DNA from: Pseudomonadota bacterium
Lineage (GTDB): Bacteria; Pseudomonadota; Gammaproteobacteria; Arenicellales; UBA868
Direction of reading: 5' to 3'
Length of the DNA: 19,938 nucleotides
NCBI GenBank assembly: GCA_018661145.1
Contig: JABJIU010000117.1
Span: 1-19,938, forward strand
A model generated the notes under the pieces. That model had not been told where the DNA came from and ran no database searches. It saw only the letters and a list, made by a program, of their open reading frames with translations. Made by a program: the position numbers and the translations under genes. Below, in pieces: positions 1 to 7,908 of this stretch. Within the stretch, counting starts at the first letter, position 1. Each line of letters opens with the position of its first letter.

Positions 1-572
1 ATAGTGCCAAAGGTAAAGACGACGGGCGACTGGTCCCGGTTGAGTTTGCGTACCAGCGGGGTATAAACCGCGTGCGCCACACAGCCGAAGAAGAATATGG
101 CCTCGCCACGCCCGATCTCAAAGGCCAGGAGAGCGCCAAGGTCGGCCTGGAAGATAACCCAGATGGCCCCTGCCCCACCGATACTGAGCGCCAGGGCCAC
201 CCACCCATTGATCCGCTGGGAAAGCAGTAGGTATCCAAAAATGGCGCTGACCGCCGGTGTCAAGGTGAAAACAGCAGAAGTGGATACGGCAGGGGCAGTC
301 TTCAGGCCCTCGAACATGAGAACAAAGTACGCTCCCATGAGACCGCCCAGGAGCAGGTAGCGCCACGCGGATTCAAGATCACGCCGGGAGACGCCACAGG
401 TACGCCAGGTCCAAATTGCCATCACCACCGCAGCGAGCATAAACCGCAACGCGGTCAACGCGGCGGGAGCGATATCGTTGGCAATGATATGGCCCAAACT
501 GAACGAACCCGCAACAACCGCTGAAAAAAGCAGCATCGCACCATGCGCCAAAATCCCAGGACGAGCGCTCAA
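1..572 (-). CDS. EamA/DMT-family transporter, 5'-terminal part only
   Basis: This is the N-terminal 190 residues of an inner-membrane transporter of the drug/metabolite transporter (EamA) type; the C-terminal end lies outside the window. The reading frame is open from a TTG at 570-572 to the window edge. The TTG is chosen because a GAGAGG stretch sits 8 bases upstream and an in-frame TAA lies just before it. An ATG at codon 13 (536-534) is the alternative. The protein shows successive hydrophobic helices separated by short loops, including LLLGGLMGAYFVLMFEGLK and the segment TAPAVSTSAVFTLTPAVSAI, which is typical of the helix 3-4 region in EamA proteins. The substrate is unknown; family members export amino acids, nucleotides or drugs. 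The gene is divergent from a second DMT-type gene at 857. Confidence 0.8.
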   Translation of the reverse strand, partial: MSARPGILAHGAMLLFSAVVAGSFSLGHIIANDIAPAALTALRFMLAAVVMAIWTWRTCGVSRRDLESAWRYLLLGGLMGAYFVLMFEGLKTAPAVSTSAVFTLTPAVSAIFGYLLLSQRINGWVALALSIGGAGAIWVIFQADLGALLAFEIGRGEAIFFFGCVAHAVYTPLVRKLNRDQSPVVFTFGT

Positions 573-856
573 TAATTACACCTCTCAGGGTCGTTGGGCT
601 GTGCCCGTTTCTTTCGCCCCTGATGCTGCACTTCACAACTCCATAGAAAGGCGATGGCGTTCCTCCGCTTTCCAGCACGACAACCACGGGGCTTTACTTC
701 GACTTTGCCGCCTGCGCAAAGGCTGAGTATAACGGCCCGTTTTCTGCTGACCGACCCCGCTCCCTGAAGGATTTTGAAGGGCAGGTTGGCAGATGGCGGG
801 ACGCATGAATTAAGCCGGGTCCCTCCCATTCCCCTACATACCCGATAATCGCTGTC
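573..856. other. Intergenic region between two divergent transporter genes
   Basis: These 284 bases separate two divergently oriented DMT-type genes and must hold both promoters. I see no convincing -35/-10 pair, no long inverted repeat and no credible small gene. The short open frames here have low-complexity or arginine-rich translations with no family resemblance. A GATAAT at 844-849, only 7 bases before the ATG at 857, could be a -10 box only if the downstream gene were leaderless or started later. Confidence 0.5.
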
Positions 857-1765
857 ATGCTTTGGATCCCAATCACAATCGCCGCGGCATTTTTTCAGAA
901 TTTGCGATCCGCGGTACAGCGCCATCTCAAGTCGCAACTGACTGACCTGGGAGCGGCGTCGGTACGCTTTCTGTATGCGCTCCCCTTTGCTCTGGTGTGG
1001 CTGGCTATCGTTAGTTCGCTCTCGGAATCGTCGCTACCTTCCATCAACTCTACGTTTGCAATCTGGGTAATCGGTGGCGCTATCGCTCAAATCGTCTTCA
1101 CGTTTTTACTAATGTGGCTGTTTTCTCTTTCGAATTTCACTGTCGGGACTGCGCTCTCGAAAACAGAGGTGGTGCAGGTCATTCTGCTGGAAGCCTTGTT
1201 GCTCCACGAGAGCGTTTCCGGCCGGGGACTTATCGCCATCCTGATCGCGTTTGTTGGCGTGATGGTGATGACACTGGGTCGAAACCGGCTATCACTTTCC
1301 GCTTTGCTTTTGGGACTCAAGCAGAAAGCTACCCTGGTCGGCCTCGCCTGTGGCTTCGCCCTCGGGCTGGCATCGGTGCTCTTTCGAGGTGCTGCGTTGT
1401 CTATTGAGGAAAGCGGAATACTGATGCGATCCGCTTTCACGCTCGCCATCGCCACGACAATTCAGACCGTGATACTGCTGGTGTGGCTAAGGCTTTTTCA
1501 GCCCGGACAGATCCGACGGACGCTCGCACAATGGCGCAGTTGCACCATGGTCGGCTTCGCGGGCTGGGCTGCGTCTATTTTTTGGTTCATGGCGTTCACG
1601 CTGACTCACGCGGCCTATGTCCGTGCGCTGGGACAAATCGAACTTATTTTTACCTTCGTGGCGTCGATAGTCTTCTTTCGGGAAAAAGTCAGCCGCACCG
1701 AAGTCTTTGGCGTCGTACTGCTGAGCGGGGCAATTATCCTTCTTGTCCTGGAAAAGACACCCTGA
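857..1765 (+). CDS. EamA/DMT-family membrane transporter
   Basis: A 302-residue, very hydrophobic protein with about ten predicted transmembrane helices in two halves, the usual length and layout for an EamA-type drug/metabolite transporter of the inner membrane. The first helix begins at residue 3. The end of the first half carries an SKTEVVQVILLEALLLHESV segment, and the second half has the equivalent RALGQIELIFTFVASIVFFRE near residues 255-275, the duplicated pattern expected of the family. It ends in a short charged tail. No clear ribosome binding site precedes the ATG, so the start is less certain than the frame. It is transcribed away from the partial transporter upstream and converges on the amidotransferase gene. 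The transported compound cannot be deduced. Confidence 0.85.
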   Translation: MLWIPITIAAAFFQNLRSAVQRHLKSQLTDLGAASVRFLYALPFALVWLAIVSSLSESSLPSINSTFAIWVIGGAIAQIVFTFLLMWLFSLSNFTVGTALSKTEVVQVILLEALLLHESVSGRGLIAILIAFVGVMVMTLGRNRLSLSALLLGLKQKATLVGLACGFALGLASVLFRGAALSIEESGILMRSAFTLAIATTIQTVILLVWLRLFQPGQIRRTLAQWRSCTMVGFAGWAASIFWFMAFTLTHAAYVRALGQIELIFTFVASIVFFREKVSRTEVFGVVLLSGAIILLVLEKTP

Positions 1766-1802
1766 ACTGCCGGAAAGGCAATCCCTACCCGCGGACCACG
1801 AG

Positions 1803-2528
1803 TTACTGGGCCTTTGCCGCTGAAAAAGGAAGGAAGTAGTTATCCAGGAAATGATCCAGCCAACCGCGGGCATCACCGGCGCACTCTGGGTGACTGGCCA
1901 GTTGCTCGTCATGGGGTTGTGCACCGCGGAGCTTTAGTTTGGGACTGCCCCGCTCCGAAGTGCACCAGTGGTTAACCATGTCCCGGGTGATCTCGGGATG
2001 AAACTCGATTCCAAAAGCATGATCTGCATAGGAAAACGCCTGGCCGGAAAAAGAATCACTCTCGGCCAGATGGATTGCTCCCGAGGGAATTTCAAAGGTT
2101 TCCGAGTGCCACTGATAGAAAGCCGTTCTTTGGGGCAAAAAGGCTGATCCTTGTGCCGTAGGAGAAACAGGCCAATACCCGATTTCAACAATTCCGTCGC
2201 CGCGTGGCCCGACCTTTCCGCCAAGCACACGTGCCAGTTGCTGAGCGCCAAGGCAAATCCCAAGCAGCGGTATCTTTGATGGCAGCGCCGTTGTTTCCAG
2301 CCAATCGAGCTCAGCCCGAATGCCGGGGACATCGTCATCAGTCGCGCTTTGAGGGCCCCCAAAGACGATCACACCTGCATATTCCGAAAGGTTTTGCGGC
2401 AGATCATCCCCAAGGCAAGGGCAGTGCTGATCCAGCGTATATCCCCGCCGGCTCAAGTTTCTACCAAGAAAACCCGGGGTTGAGGTTTCCTGGTGAACCA
2501 CCGTCAGTATCTGCGGATGAGATTTCAT
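1803..2528 (-). CDS. Class I glutamine amidotransferase (GMP synthase glutaminase-like)
   Basis: A 241-residue stand-alone glutamine amidotransferase, the type often annotated as a GMP synthase-like glutaminase domain. Such proteins release ammonia from glutamine or hydrolyse gamma-glutamyl compounds in the cytoplasm. The class I triad is present: nucleophile Cys92 in LLGICLGAQQLA, and His177 and Glu179 in FGIEFHPEI. The oxyanion-region FGGPQSA motif is at residues 56-62. No ATP-pyrophosphatase domain follows, so it is not guaA. Some relatives are gamma-glutamyl-polyamine hydrolases (PuuD type), which would fit the ureohydrolases later in the window, but the motif pattern here is closer to the GMP-synthase-like group. 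The ATG has no strong ribosome binding site. The gene converges on the transporter at 857 and is divergent from the RND gene at 2792. Confidence 0.85.
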   Translation of the reverse strand: MKSHPQILTVVHQETSTPGFLGRNLSRRGYTLDQHCPCLGDDLPQNLSEYAGVIVFGGPQSATDDDVPGIRAELDWLETTALPSKIPLLGICLGAQQLARVLGGKVGPRGDGIVEIGYWPVSPTAQGSAFLPQRTAFYQWHSETFEIPSGAIHLAESDSFSGQAFSYADHAFGIEFHPEITRDMVNHWCTSERGSPKLKLRGAQPHDEQLASHPECAGDARGWLDHFLDNYFLPFSAAKAQ

Positions 2529-2640
2529 AGGCCATAAAGACTAACAAGACTAAGCGTCTGATTGTAGTTCAGAATCTGAAGTCTGGCCTATTTCCCAAAG
2601 CGTCTCCGATGACTTAGTCAGACAAACTTTGATAGCAGGT

Positions 2641-2670
2641 GCATCTCGTTTTTGAGATCGAACGAGATGC
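2641..2670. repeat. Perfect 10-bp inverted repeat with 10-base loop
   Basis: The arms GCATCTCGTT (2641-2650) and AACGAGATGC (2661-2670) are perfect reverse complements separated by TTTGAGATCG. The element lies mid-way in the 263-base gap between the divergent amidotransferase and RND exporter genes, about 120 bases before each start codon. No T-run follows on either strand, so it does not look like a rho-independent terminator. It could be an operator or an RNA hairpin in a 5' leader. Which of these it is cannot be decided from sequence. Confidence 0.6.
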
Positions 2671-2791
2671 CCGACTGGAGTACAAACGCGGCTAGCCACC
2701 GATTGGCAATCAGTCTGCTTCGTTACATACCTTCATAATAATTCCACTTAGCCCTAGAATACCTGCCGATTTTCACGCAGGAATCATATCA

Positions 2792-5134
2792 ATGGATCGT
2801 TTTGTTCTAGCCTGGGGCCACTGGGTTACCCGTTATCGTGTCGCCACGATTACCTTATCGCTCTTACTAGCACTGGCAGCGGCATCCGGCGGTCAGTTCC
2901 TCACTTTCACTAATGACTACCGTGTGTTTTTCGGTAGCGAAGACACACACCTGCAAGCCTTTGAGGAACTACAGGATACTTTCAGCAAGAATGACAATGC
3001 GCTGATTGTCCTTGCGCCACGCGACGGCAAGGTCTTCACCCCCGATACCTTGGCCGCGGTGGCTGATGCCACGGAACGCGCTTGGCTCACCCCTTTTTCA
3101 ATCAGGGTAGATTCCCTCACCAACTTTCAGCACACCACGGCTTTGGGCGATGACCTTGAGGTTGCACCTCTCGTCGAAAACCCCCAAAACCTTACTGACG
3201 ATGACCTGGCCCGTATCAAAACTGCGGCCCTCGCAGAGCCGGCGCTTATCAGCCGGTTGATTTCGCCAGATGCCCGCATTACCGCCATCAATATCACAGT
3301 GGAGCTGCCGGGAGTTGATGAAGCGACTGAGAATCCGAGAGTGGCGGCTGCCGCGCGTGACCTTCGGGACTACGTCGAGGCCACCTACCCTGACATCGAC
3401 GTTTATCTGACAGGCATTGTCATGATGAACCAAGCGTTTCAGGAAGCGGCCATGAGCGATACCACACAGCTGATTCCAGCGGCCCTCGCCATCATACTGC
3501 TGATGGTCTTCCTGCAGTTGCGAGGACTCACCGGCACACTCGGCACGTTAATCGTAATTGTCCTGTCGGTAATTGCAGCCATGGGGGCCGCCGGATGGGC
3601 GGGAATTCGCCTGACGCCACCTTCGATGTCCGCGCCCACGATTATCCTGACCCTGGCCGTGGCCGACTGCGTACATATCCTCTCCAACTGGCTGCAGAAG
3701 ATTCGTGAGGGCTTGGGCAAGCAAGAGGCAATGGCCGAGAGCATCCGGATCAACTTCGGGCCGGTATTGCTGACCTCGATCACGACCGCTATCGGCTTTC
3801 TTTCGCTCAACTTCAGTGATTCGCCCCCCTTTCATGATCTTGGAAATATTTCTGCCGTCGGCGTTATGTTCGCCTGGCTTTTCTCCACGACCTTGCTGCC
3901 GGCGTTGGTGACCCTGTTACCCGCAAAACCCCGCCAGGGACGCGGCCTGATCACGCAGATAATGATTCGGCTTGGCGACTGGGTCATTGAGCGGCGCCGG
4001 ATCCTCATGCCGACCGTGAGTCTTGTGATCGTGGCCCTGGTTCTGGTAATTCCCCGCAATGAACTCAACGACGTGTTCGTCCGCTACTTTGATGAAAGAA
4101 TAGAGTTTCGGTCGCACACCGACTTCGTAGTCGAGAATCTGACCGGGATGTACTTTATCGATTACGCACTGGACTCCGGCGAATCGGGCGGCATCTCGAA
4201 CCCGACCTACCTTGCCCAGGTTGAGCAGTTTTCCAACTGGCTAGCCGAGCAGTCTGAGGTCATCCATGTCAATACCCTCACAGATGTTTTCAAACGTGTG
4301 AACCGCAGCATGCACGGTGATGATCCCAACTGGTATCGCCTGCCGGAAAAGCGGGACATGGCTGCCCAATACCTGCTGCTGTATGAGATGTCACTGCCTT
4401 ACGGGCTGGATCTAAACAACCAAATTGACGTCGAGAAACGGCGCGGCCGCCTAAGCGCCACCTTGGAAACACTATCTACCGCTCAGACCCTGGCGTTCGA
4501 ACAACGCAGTTACGACTGGATGCGAGAGAACACTCCTGCGCTGCTGACAACCGCGGCCAGCCCACCCATCATGTTCTCCCATATCGGTATGCGTAACATC
4601 GTTAGCATGCTAGGGGGGACTGCCTTTGCGCTAATCGCGATCTCGCTTTTGATGATTGCGGCCTTGCGCAGCTGGCGGTTTGGCCTGCTAACGCTGATCC
4701 CTAATCTCGCCCCCGCCGCGATGGCCTTCGGCCTCTGGGCACTAATAGATGGAGAAGTGGGGCTGGGTCTCTCTGTGGTTGCGGCCATGACGCTAGGTAT
4801 CGTGGTCGATGACACGATCCACTTCATGACCAAGTACCTGCGTGCCCGACGTGACCAGGGACTGGACGCCACCGCGGCGGTGCGGTATTCCTTTGCTACA
4901 GTGGGCGTAGCACTATGGACCACCACATTAGCGCTTGCGGCAGGATTTCTCGTGATCTCGACCTCTGCGTTCTCGGTAAACGCTGAAATGGGCTTGCTGG
5001 TGGCGGTAGTGGTTGTGCTGGCCCTTGTAGTCGACTTCCTACTGTTGCCAGCCCTGCTGATCCGATTTGACCGCTGGCTTTGGCGCGAGCAGAGCCGTAG
5101 TGCCAAGCAAAATCCCCTCGTTCAGACTTCCTGA
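2792..5134 (+). CDS. RND/MMPL-superfamily transporter
   Basis: A 780-residue inner-membrane protein with the duplicated RND plan. There is one helix near residues 15-37, a periplasmic loop to about 220, a helix bundle from about 225 to 375, a second single helix around 402-425, a second periplasmic loop to about 605 and a final bundle from about 610 to 770. Helix 4-type motifs occur in both halves, AVADCVHILSNW (Asp292) and VVDDTIHFMTKYLRAR (Asp672-Asp673); these acidic residues are where RND proteins relay protons. The length, about 780 rather than 1000-1050, puts it with the MMPL/hopanoid-exporter (HpnN-like) branch that moves lipids or other hydrophobic compounds, not with AcrB-type drug pumps. 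It heads an operon with a LolA-like protein and a barrel protein. No periplasmic adaptor (membrane fusion) gene is present. The substrate is unknown. Confidence 0.88.
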   Translation: MDRFVLAWGHWVTRYRVATITLSLLLALAAASGGQFLTFTNDYRVFFGSEDTHLQAFEELQDTFSKNDNALIVLAPRDGKVFTPDTLAAVADATERAWLTPFSIRVDSLTNFQHTTALGDDLEVAPLVENPQNLTDDDLARIKTAALAEPALISRLISPDARITAINITVELPGVDEATENPRVAAAARDLRDYVEATYPDIDVYLTGIVMMNQAFQEAAMSDTTQLIPAALAIILLMVFLQLRGLTGTLGTLIVIVLSVIAAMGAAGWAGIRLTPPSMSAPTIILTLAVADCVHILSNWLQKIREGLGKQEAMAESIRINFGPVLLTSITTAIGFLSLNFSDSPPFHDLGNISAVGVMFAWLFSTTLLPALVTLLPAKPRQGRGLITQIMIRLGDWVIERRRILMPTVSLVIVALVLVIPRNELNDVFVRYFDERIEFRSHTDFVVENLTGMYFIDYALDSGESGGISNPTYLAQVEQFSNWLAEQSEVIHVNTLTDVFKRVNRSMHGDDPNWYRLPEKRDMAAQYLLLYEMSLPYGLDLNNQIDVEKRRGRLSATLETLSTAQTLAFEQRSYDWMRENTPALLTTAASPPIMFSHIGMRNIVSMLGGTAFALIAISLLMIAALRSWRFGLLTLIPNLAPAAMAFGLWALIDGEVGLGLSVVAAMTLGIVVDDTIHFMTKYLRARRDQGLDATAAVRYSFATVGVALWTTTLALAAGFLVISTSAFSVNAEMGLLVAVVVVLALVVDFLLLPALLIRFDRWLWREQSRSAKQNPLVQTS

Positions 5135-5171
5135 CCCATCTCATGTTTCCACAAACTACTGGAGCCTCCTT

Positions 5172-5963
5172 ATGAAGCACGCAGGTGTTTTGCTCGCTGT
5201 TATTGCCTTACTGATGCCGCACATATTGCAGGCCGACACATCCGACGCCAAAGCCCGCGGCCTTGAGATTGCCACCCAGGCAGACGAGCGGGATAGCGGC
5301 TGGCAATTTCAAAGTTCCGATATGGAAATGATTCTGCGAAACCGCGCAGGCAAGGAAAGTCGACGCAAAATCAGCACTCGTCAATTTGAGGTGGAGGGTG
5401 ACGGGGATAAGACGCTCTCCCTCTTCCAAGAGCCCCGAGATGTGCGCGGCACCGCCATGCTGACCTTCTCACATGGCCTGGAACCGGATGATCAATGGCT
5501 CTACCTGCCGGCAATCAAGCGAGTGAAGAGAATCTCTTCACGCAACCGCTCGGGTCCGTTTATGGGCAGTGAATTCGCATTTGAGGATCTCAGTTCCCAG
5601 GAGCTCGACAAATATCAATACCGCCATCTCCGGGACGAGGCTTGCGACCCATACCAGTGCTACGTGATCGAACGCATCCCCCGCTACGAAAACTCAGGCT
5701 ACACCCGCCAGATCGTCTGGCTGGATCAGACCGAATTCCGGTCCATCAAGATCGAGTACTTTGACCGAAAGGATGAACTGCTTAAGACGCTGGATTTTTC
5801 TGACTATCAGGAGCATCCCGGCGGATTCTGGCGTGCAGACAGGATGGAAATGACCAATCATCAGACCGGAAAAAGTACAACCTTATTGTGGTTCAATTAC
5901 GATTTTGAAACCCCCCTGAAGAGTGGCGACTTCAACAAAAACGCCCTGAAACGACTATTGTGA
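5172..5963 (+). CDS. Outer membrane lipoprotein-sorting (LolA-like) periplasmic protein
   Basis: A 263-residue protein of the LolA-superfamily group annotated as outer membrane lipoprotein-sorting protein. The ATG at 5172 is preferred over upstream in-frame starts because GGAG stands 7 bases before it and a clean signal peptide follows, with probable cleavage after residue 21 (HILQA). The mature part is rich in beta-strand pattern. It includes the family-typical stretches DDQWLYLPAIKRVKRIS and GPFMGSEFAFEDL in the middle and the region DEACDPYQCYVIERIP, whose two cysteines may form a disulfide. Relatives are regularly found beside RND/MMPL exporters and are thought to carry a lipid-like substrate across the periplasm; that role is inference here. 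The gap to the RND gene is 37 bases and the gene overlaps the next one by 4 bases, so the three are probably one transcript. Confidence 0.85.
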   Translation: MKHAGVLLAVIALLMPHILQADTSDAKARGLEIATQADERDSGWQFQSSDMEMILRNRAGKESRRKISTRQFEVEGDGDKTLSLFQEPRDVRGTAMLTFSHGLEPDDQWLYLPAIKRVKRISSRNRSGPFMGSEFAFEDLSSQELDKYQYRHLRDEACDPYQCYVIERIPRYENSGYTRQIVWLDQTEFRSIKIEYFDRKDELLKTLDFSDYQEHPGGFWRADRMEMTNHQTGKSTTLLWFNYDFETPLKSGDFNKNALKRLL

Positions 5964-7177
5964 CCTGGGTGCAAAGAGGACTCCGATATCTACGGCTTCT
6001 GGCGGTAGTGCTGTGGGCCTCTGCTTTCGCCTCACCTGCCCCCGCGGATGTCAGCAAGCAGTTTGAACTTTCACTTCAGGGGCAGTTCTTTCCGGGTCTC
6101 TCGTCGGATCCTGCCGATATCCGAGAGCAGTTTTTCACCGGCATCGAGGCTGAGTTCAGTAGTGATTTTGATTCCGAGCATCTGATCGGCACCTTCCTTC
6201 CCTACGGCCGGATTGCGTCCGGTGGTGGGGAAATGAATCACGTCGACATTCGGGAACTGAACCTGCTGTATACGCAGGATAACTGGGAAGGGATCGCGGG
6301 CATCAGCCGTGTGTTCTGGGGCGTTACTGAATCTGGGCATCTGGTCGATATCATCAACCAGACGGATCAACTGGAGGGCTTCGACGGCGAAGACAAACTC
6401 GGTCAGGCGATGATTAGAATCAGCCGGCTGTTTGACCAGAGCACTGTGGACCTGTATGCACTGCCCGGATTTCGTGAGCGTGAGTTTCTGCCGCCAGGCC
6501 AGCCGCTGGCGTTGCCCTTTACTATAAGTGACGATAAACCGCTCTACGGTGCCGGCAATGAAGCGCAACACATGGACTTTGCGCTACGGCTTTCGGGATA
6601 TCAGGGCATTGCCGACTACGGACTCTCATGGTTCAGCGGCACCTCGCGTGATCCGGAATTCGTTCTTCAGTCAACTGGCACCTATCGACCCCGATACCCC
6701 CTGATTCATCAGGCGGGCCTGGATCTTCAACTGACTCTGGATAGTTGGCTCTGGAAGCTGGAAGCCATCCATCGGACCTTTGAGTCAGATACTGTCACCG
6801 ACGACTTCACGGCAATCATCGGCGGAACTGAGTACACGATCTACGGGCTGGCGGATGCGCTTTTTGATCTCGGACTGCTGGCGGAATGGCACGGCGACAG
6901 TCGCGAAGATCGCACCACCGTGCCCATGCAGAATGACCTTTTTGCCGGTCTGAGGGTGTCCTTCAGTGATACCCAAAGTTCGGAGTTTCTGGCAGGCATC
7001 TTCTCTGATCTCGACGACGGCAGTGATAGTGTCCGGGTGGAAGCAAGCCGGCGAATCCTGGGCGACGCCCGGATTACGCTGGAGGCGCAGTCCTTCGTCA
7101 ACGTGGATTCAGGCAACGCCCTCTCCTACCTCAAAGACAGCGATTTCATCGTCCTATCCCTGCAGCTGTTTTTCTAA
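5960..7177 (+). CDS. Putative outer-membrane beta-barrel protein of the RND/LolA-like operon
   Basis: A 405-residue exported protein of no family I can name. It begins with a GTG that overlaps the upstream stop codon (GTGA), indicating translational coupling. A signal peptide covers residues 1-29, with cleavage expected after SPAPA. The mature sequence alternates hydrophobic and polar residues in short strands, is rich in aromatic residues and acidic loops, and ends in LQLFF. A terminal phenylalanine is the usual outer-membrane assembly signal recognised by the BAM machinery. With the RND transporter and the LolA-like protein it would supply the outer-membrane step of a trans-envelope route. 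It resembles in layout the DUF1302-type proteins that accompany RND genes in Pseudomonas, but it is shorter and I cannot confirm homology. Confidence 0.72.
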   Translation: MTWVQRGLRYLRLLAVVLWASAFASPAPADVSKQFELSLQGQFFPGLSSDPADIREQFFTGIEAEFSSDFDSEHLIGTFLPYGRIASGGGEMNHVDIRELNLLYTQDNWEGIAGISRVFWGVTESGHLVDIINQTDQLEGFDGEDKLGQAMIRISRLFDQSTVDLYALPGFREREFLPPGQPLALPFTISDDKPLYGAGNEAQHMDFALRLSGYQGIADYGLSWFSGTSRDPEFVLQSTGTYRPRYPLIHQAGLDLQLTLDSWLWKLEAIHRTFESDTVTDDFTAIIGGTEYTIYGLADALFDLGLLAEWHGDSREDRTTVPMQNDLFAGLRVSFSDTQSSEFLAGIFSDLDDGSDSVRVEASRRILGDARITLEAQSFVNVDSGNALSYLKDSDFIVLSLQLFF

Positions 7178-7233
7178 AGCATCCGCTGGCCAATCCGGCA
7201 ACCAGGTCAAAGCCGGCGAGGCTGGACAGGGAG

Positions 7234-7264
7234 TTGAAATAACTGTATATATAAACAGTATTAG
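7234..7264 (+). promoter_or_regulatory. Probable lexA operon promoter overlapping the SOS box
   Basis: A TTGAAA at 7234-7239 resembles a sigma-70 -35 hexamer. A TATTAG at 7259-7264 is the best -10 candidate but gives a long 19-base spacer. The LexA box lies between and partly over these elements, where repressor binding would block RNA polymerase. The exact -10 box is uncertain. Confidence 0.4.
7243..7258. promoter_or_regulatory. LexA binding site (SOS box)
   Basis: CTGTATATATAAACAG matches the gamma/beta-proteobacterial LexA consensus CTG-N10-CAG with the alternating TA core. It sits 44 bases before the lexA ATG, so the repressor very likely controls its own operon, including imuA and imuB. 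It is the only clear LexA box I found in the window. Confidence 0.92.
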
Positions 7265-7302
7265 AAAATATTTCCGAACTCTCTTCGGCTTCAGAAATCC
7301 TC

Positions 7303-7908
7303 ATGAACAGACCCCTGACCGCACGGCAGTTACAGGTACTTGAATGCATCCAGGGCTTTGTCGATACCACTGGCATGCCCCCAACCCGTGCTGAAATTGC
7401 CAGACAGCTGGGCTTTCGTTCAGCCAATGCGGCCGAAGAGCACCTGCGGGCACTGGCACGTAAAGGCGCTATCGAACTTCAATCTGGGACATCTCGGGGC
7501 ATACGGTTACTGGCGCCCTCCGGGGTACCTGTTATTGGTGAAGTAGCCGCTGGAAACCCGATTCTGGCAACTGAACACATCGAAGATCATTACCCCCTGC
7601 CGCCCAGACTGTTCCGTCCCCGGGCCCACTATCTGCTGAGGGTGCGTGGCATGAGCATGCGGGATGCTGGTATTCTCAACCGTGATCTGCTGGCCGTGCA
7701 CCGCACACGGGAGGCCACCAATGGGCAGATCGTGGTAGCCCGGTTGGAAGACGAAGTAACGGTCAAAGAATTCCGACGCCGGGGAAATATCGTTACCCTG
7801 ATTCCCAAAAATCCCGACTTTGATCCTGTACGAATTGATCTGCGTCAGCAGCCCCTGGCCATTGAGGGGATTGGCGTAGGCGTGATACGAAACGATTCCC
7901 TGCCGTGA
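7303..7908 (+). CDS. lexA: LexA SOS repressor / self-cleaving serine peptidase
   Basis: A 201-residue LexA, the usual size, which represses DNA-damage genes and inactivates itself when RecA filaments form. An N-terminal winged-helix DNA-binding domain covers about residues 1-70, with the recognition region PTRAEIARQLGFRSANAAEE. The autocleavage site is Ala83-Gly84 in VAAGNP. The catalytic dyad is Ser118 in RGMSMRD and Lys155 in VTVKEF, positions almost identical to E. coli Ser119/Lys156. The start fits the E. coli-like N terminus (LTARQLQVLE). The upstream consensus LexA box indicates autoregulation. The stop codon overlaps the imuA GTG start. Whether this is the main LexA or a second copy, as in Pseudomonas putida, cannot be told from one window. 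Confidence 0.96.
   Translation: MNRPLTARQLQVLECIQGFVDTTGMPPTRAEIARQLGFRSANAAEEHLRALARKGAIELQSGTSRGIRLLAPSGVPVIGEVAAGNPILATEHIEDHYPLPPRLFRPRAHYLLRVRGMSMRDAGILNRDLLAVHRTREATNGQIVVARLEDEVTVKEFRRRGNIVTLIPKNPDFDPVRIDLRQQPLAIEGIGVGVIRNDSLP

Noticed and set aside
573..856. Possible small genes between the two transporters
   Set aside because: The short frames lack ribosome binding sites and family resemblance and overlap each other on both strands.
2641..2670. Reading the palindrome as a rho-independent terminator
   Set aside because: No run of T follows the stem on either strand, and it lies between divergent genes where no transcript should end.
4510..5106. A 198-codon open frame on the minus strand
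   Set aside because: It is antisense to the conserved final membrane bundle of the RND transporter and has a low-complexity translation.
5067..5171. Starting the LolA-like protein 35 codons earlier inside the RND gene
   Set aside because: The ATG at 5172 has a properly spaced GGAG and is followed directly by a signal peptide, which the longer form would bury.
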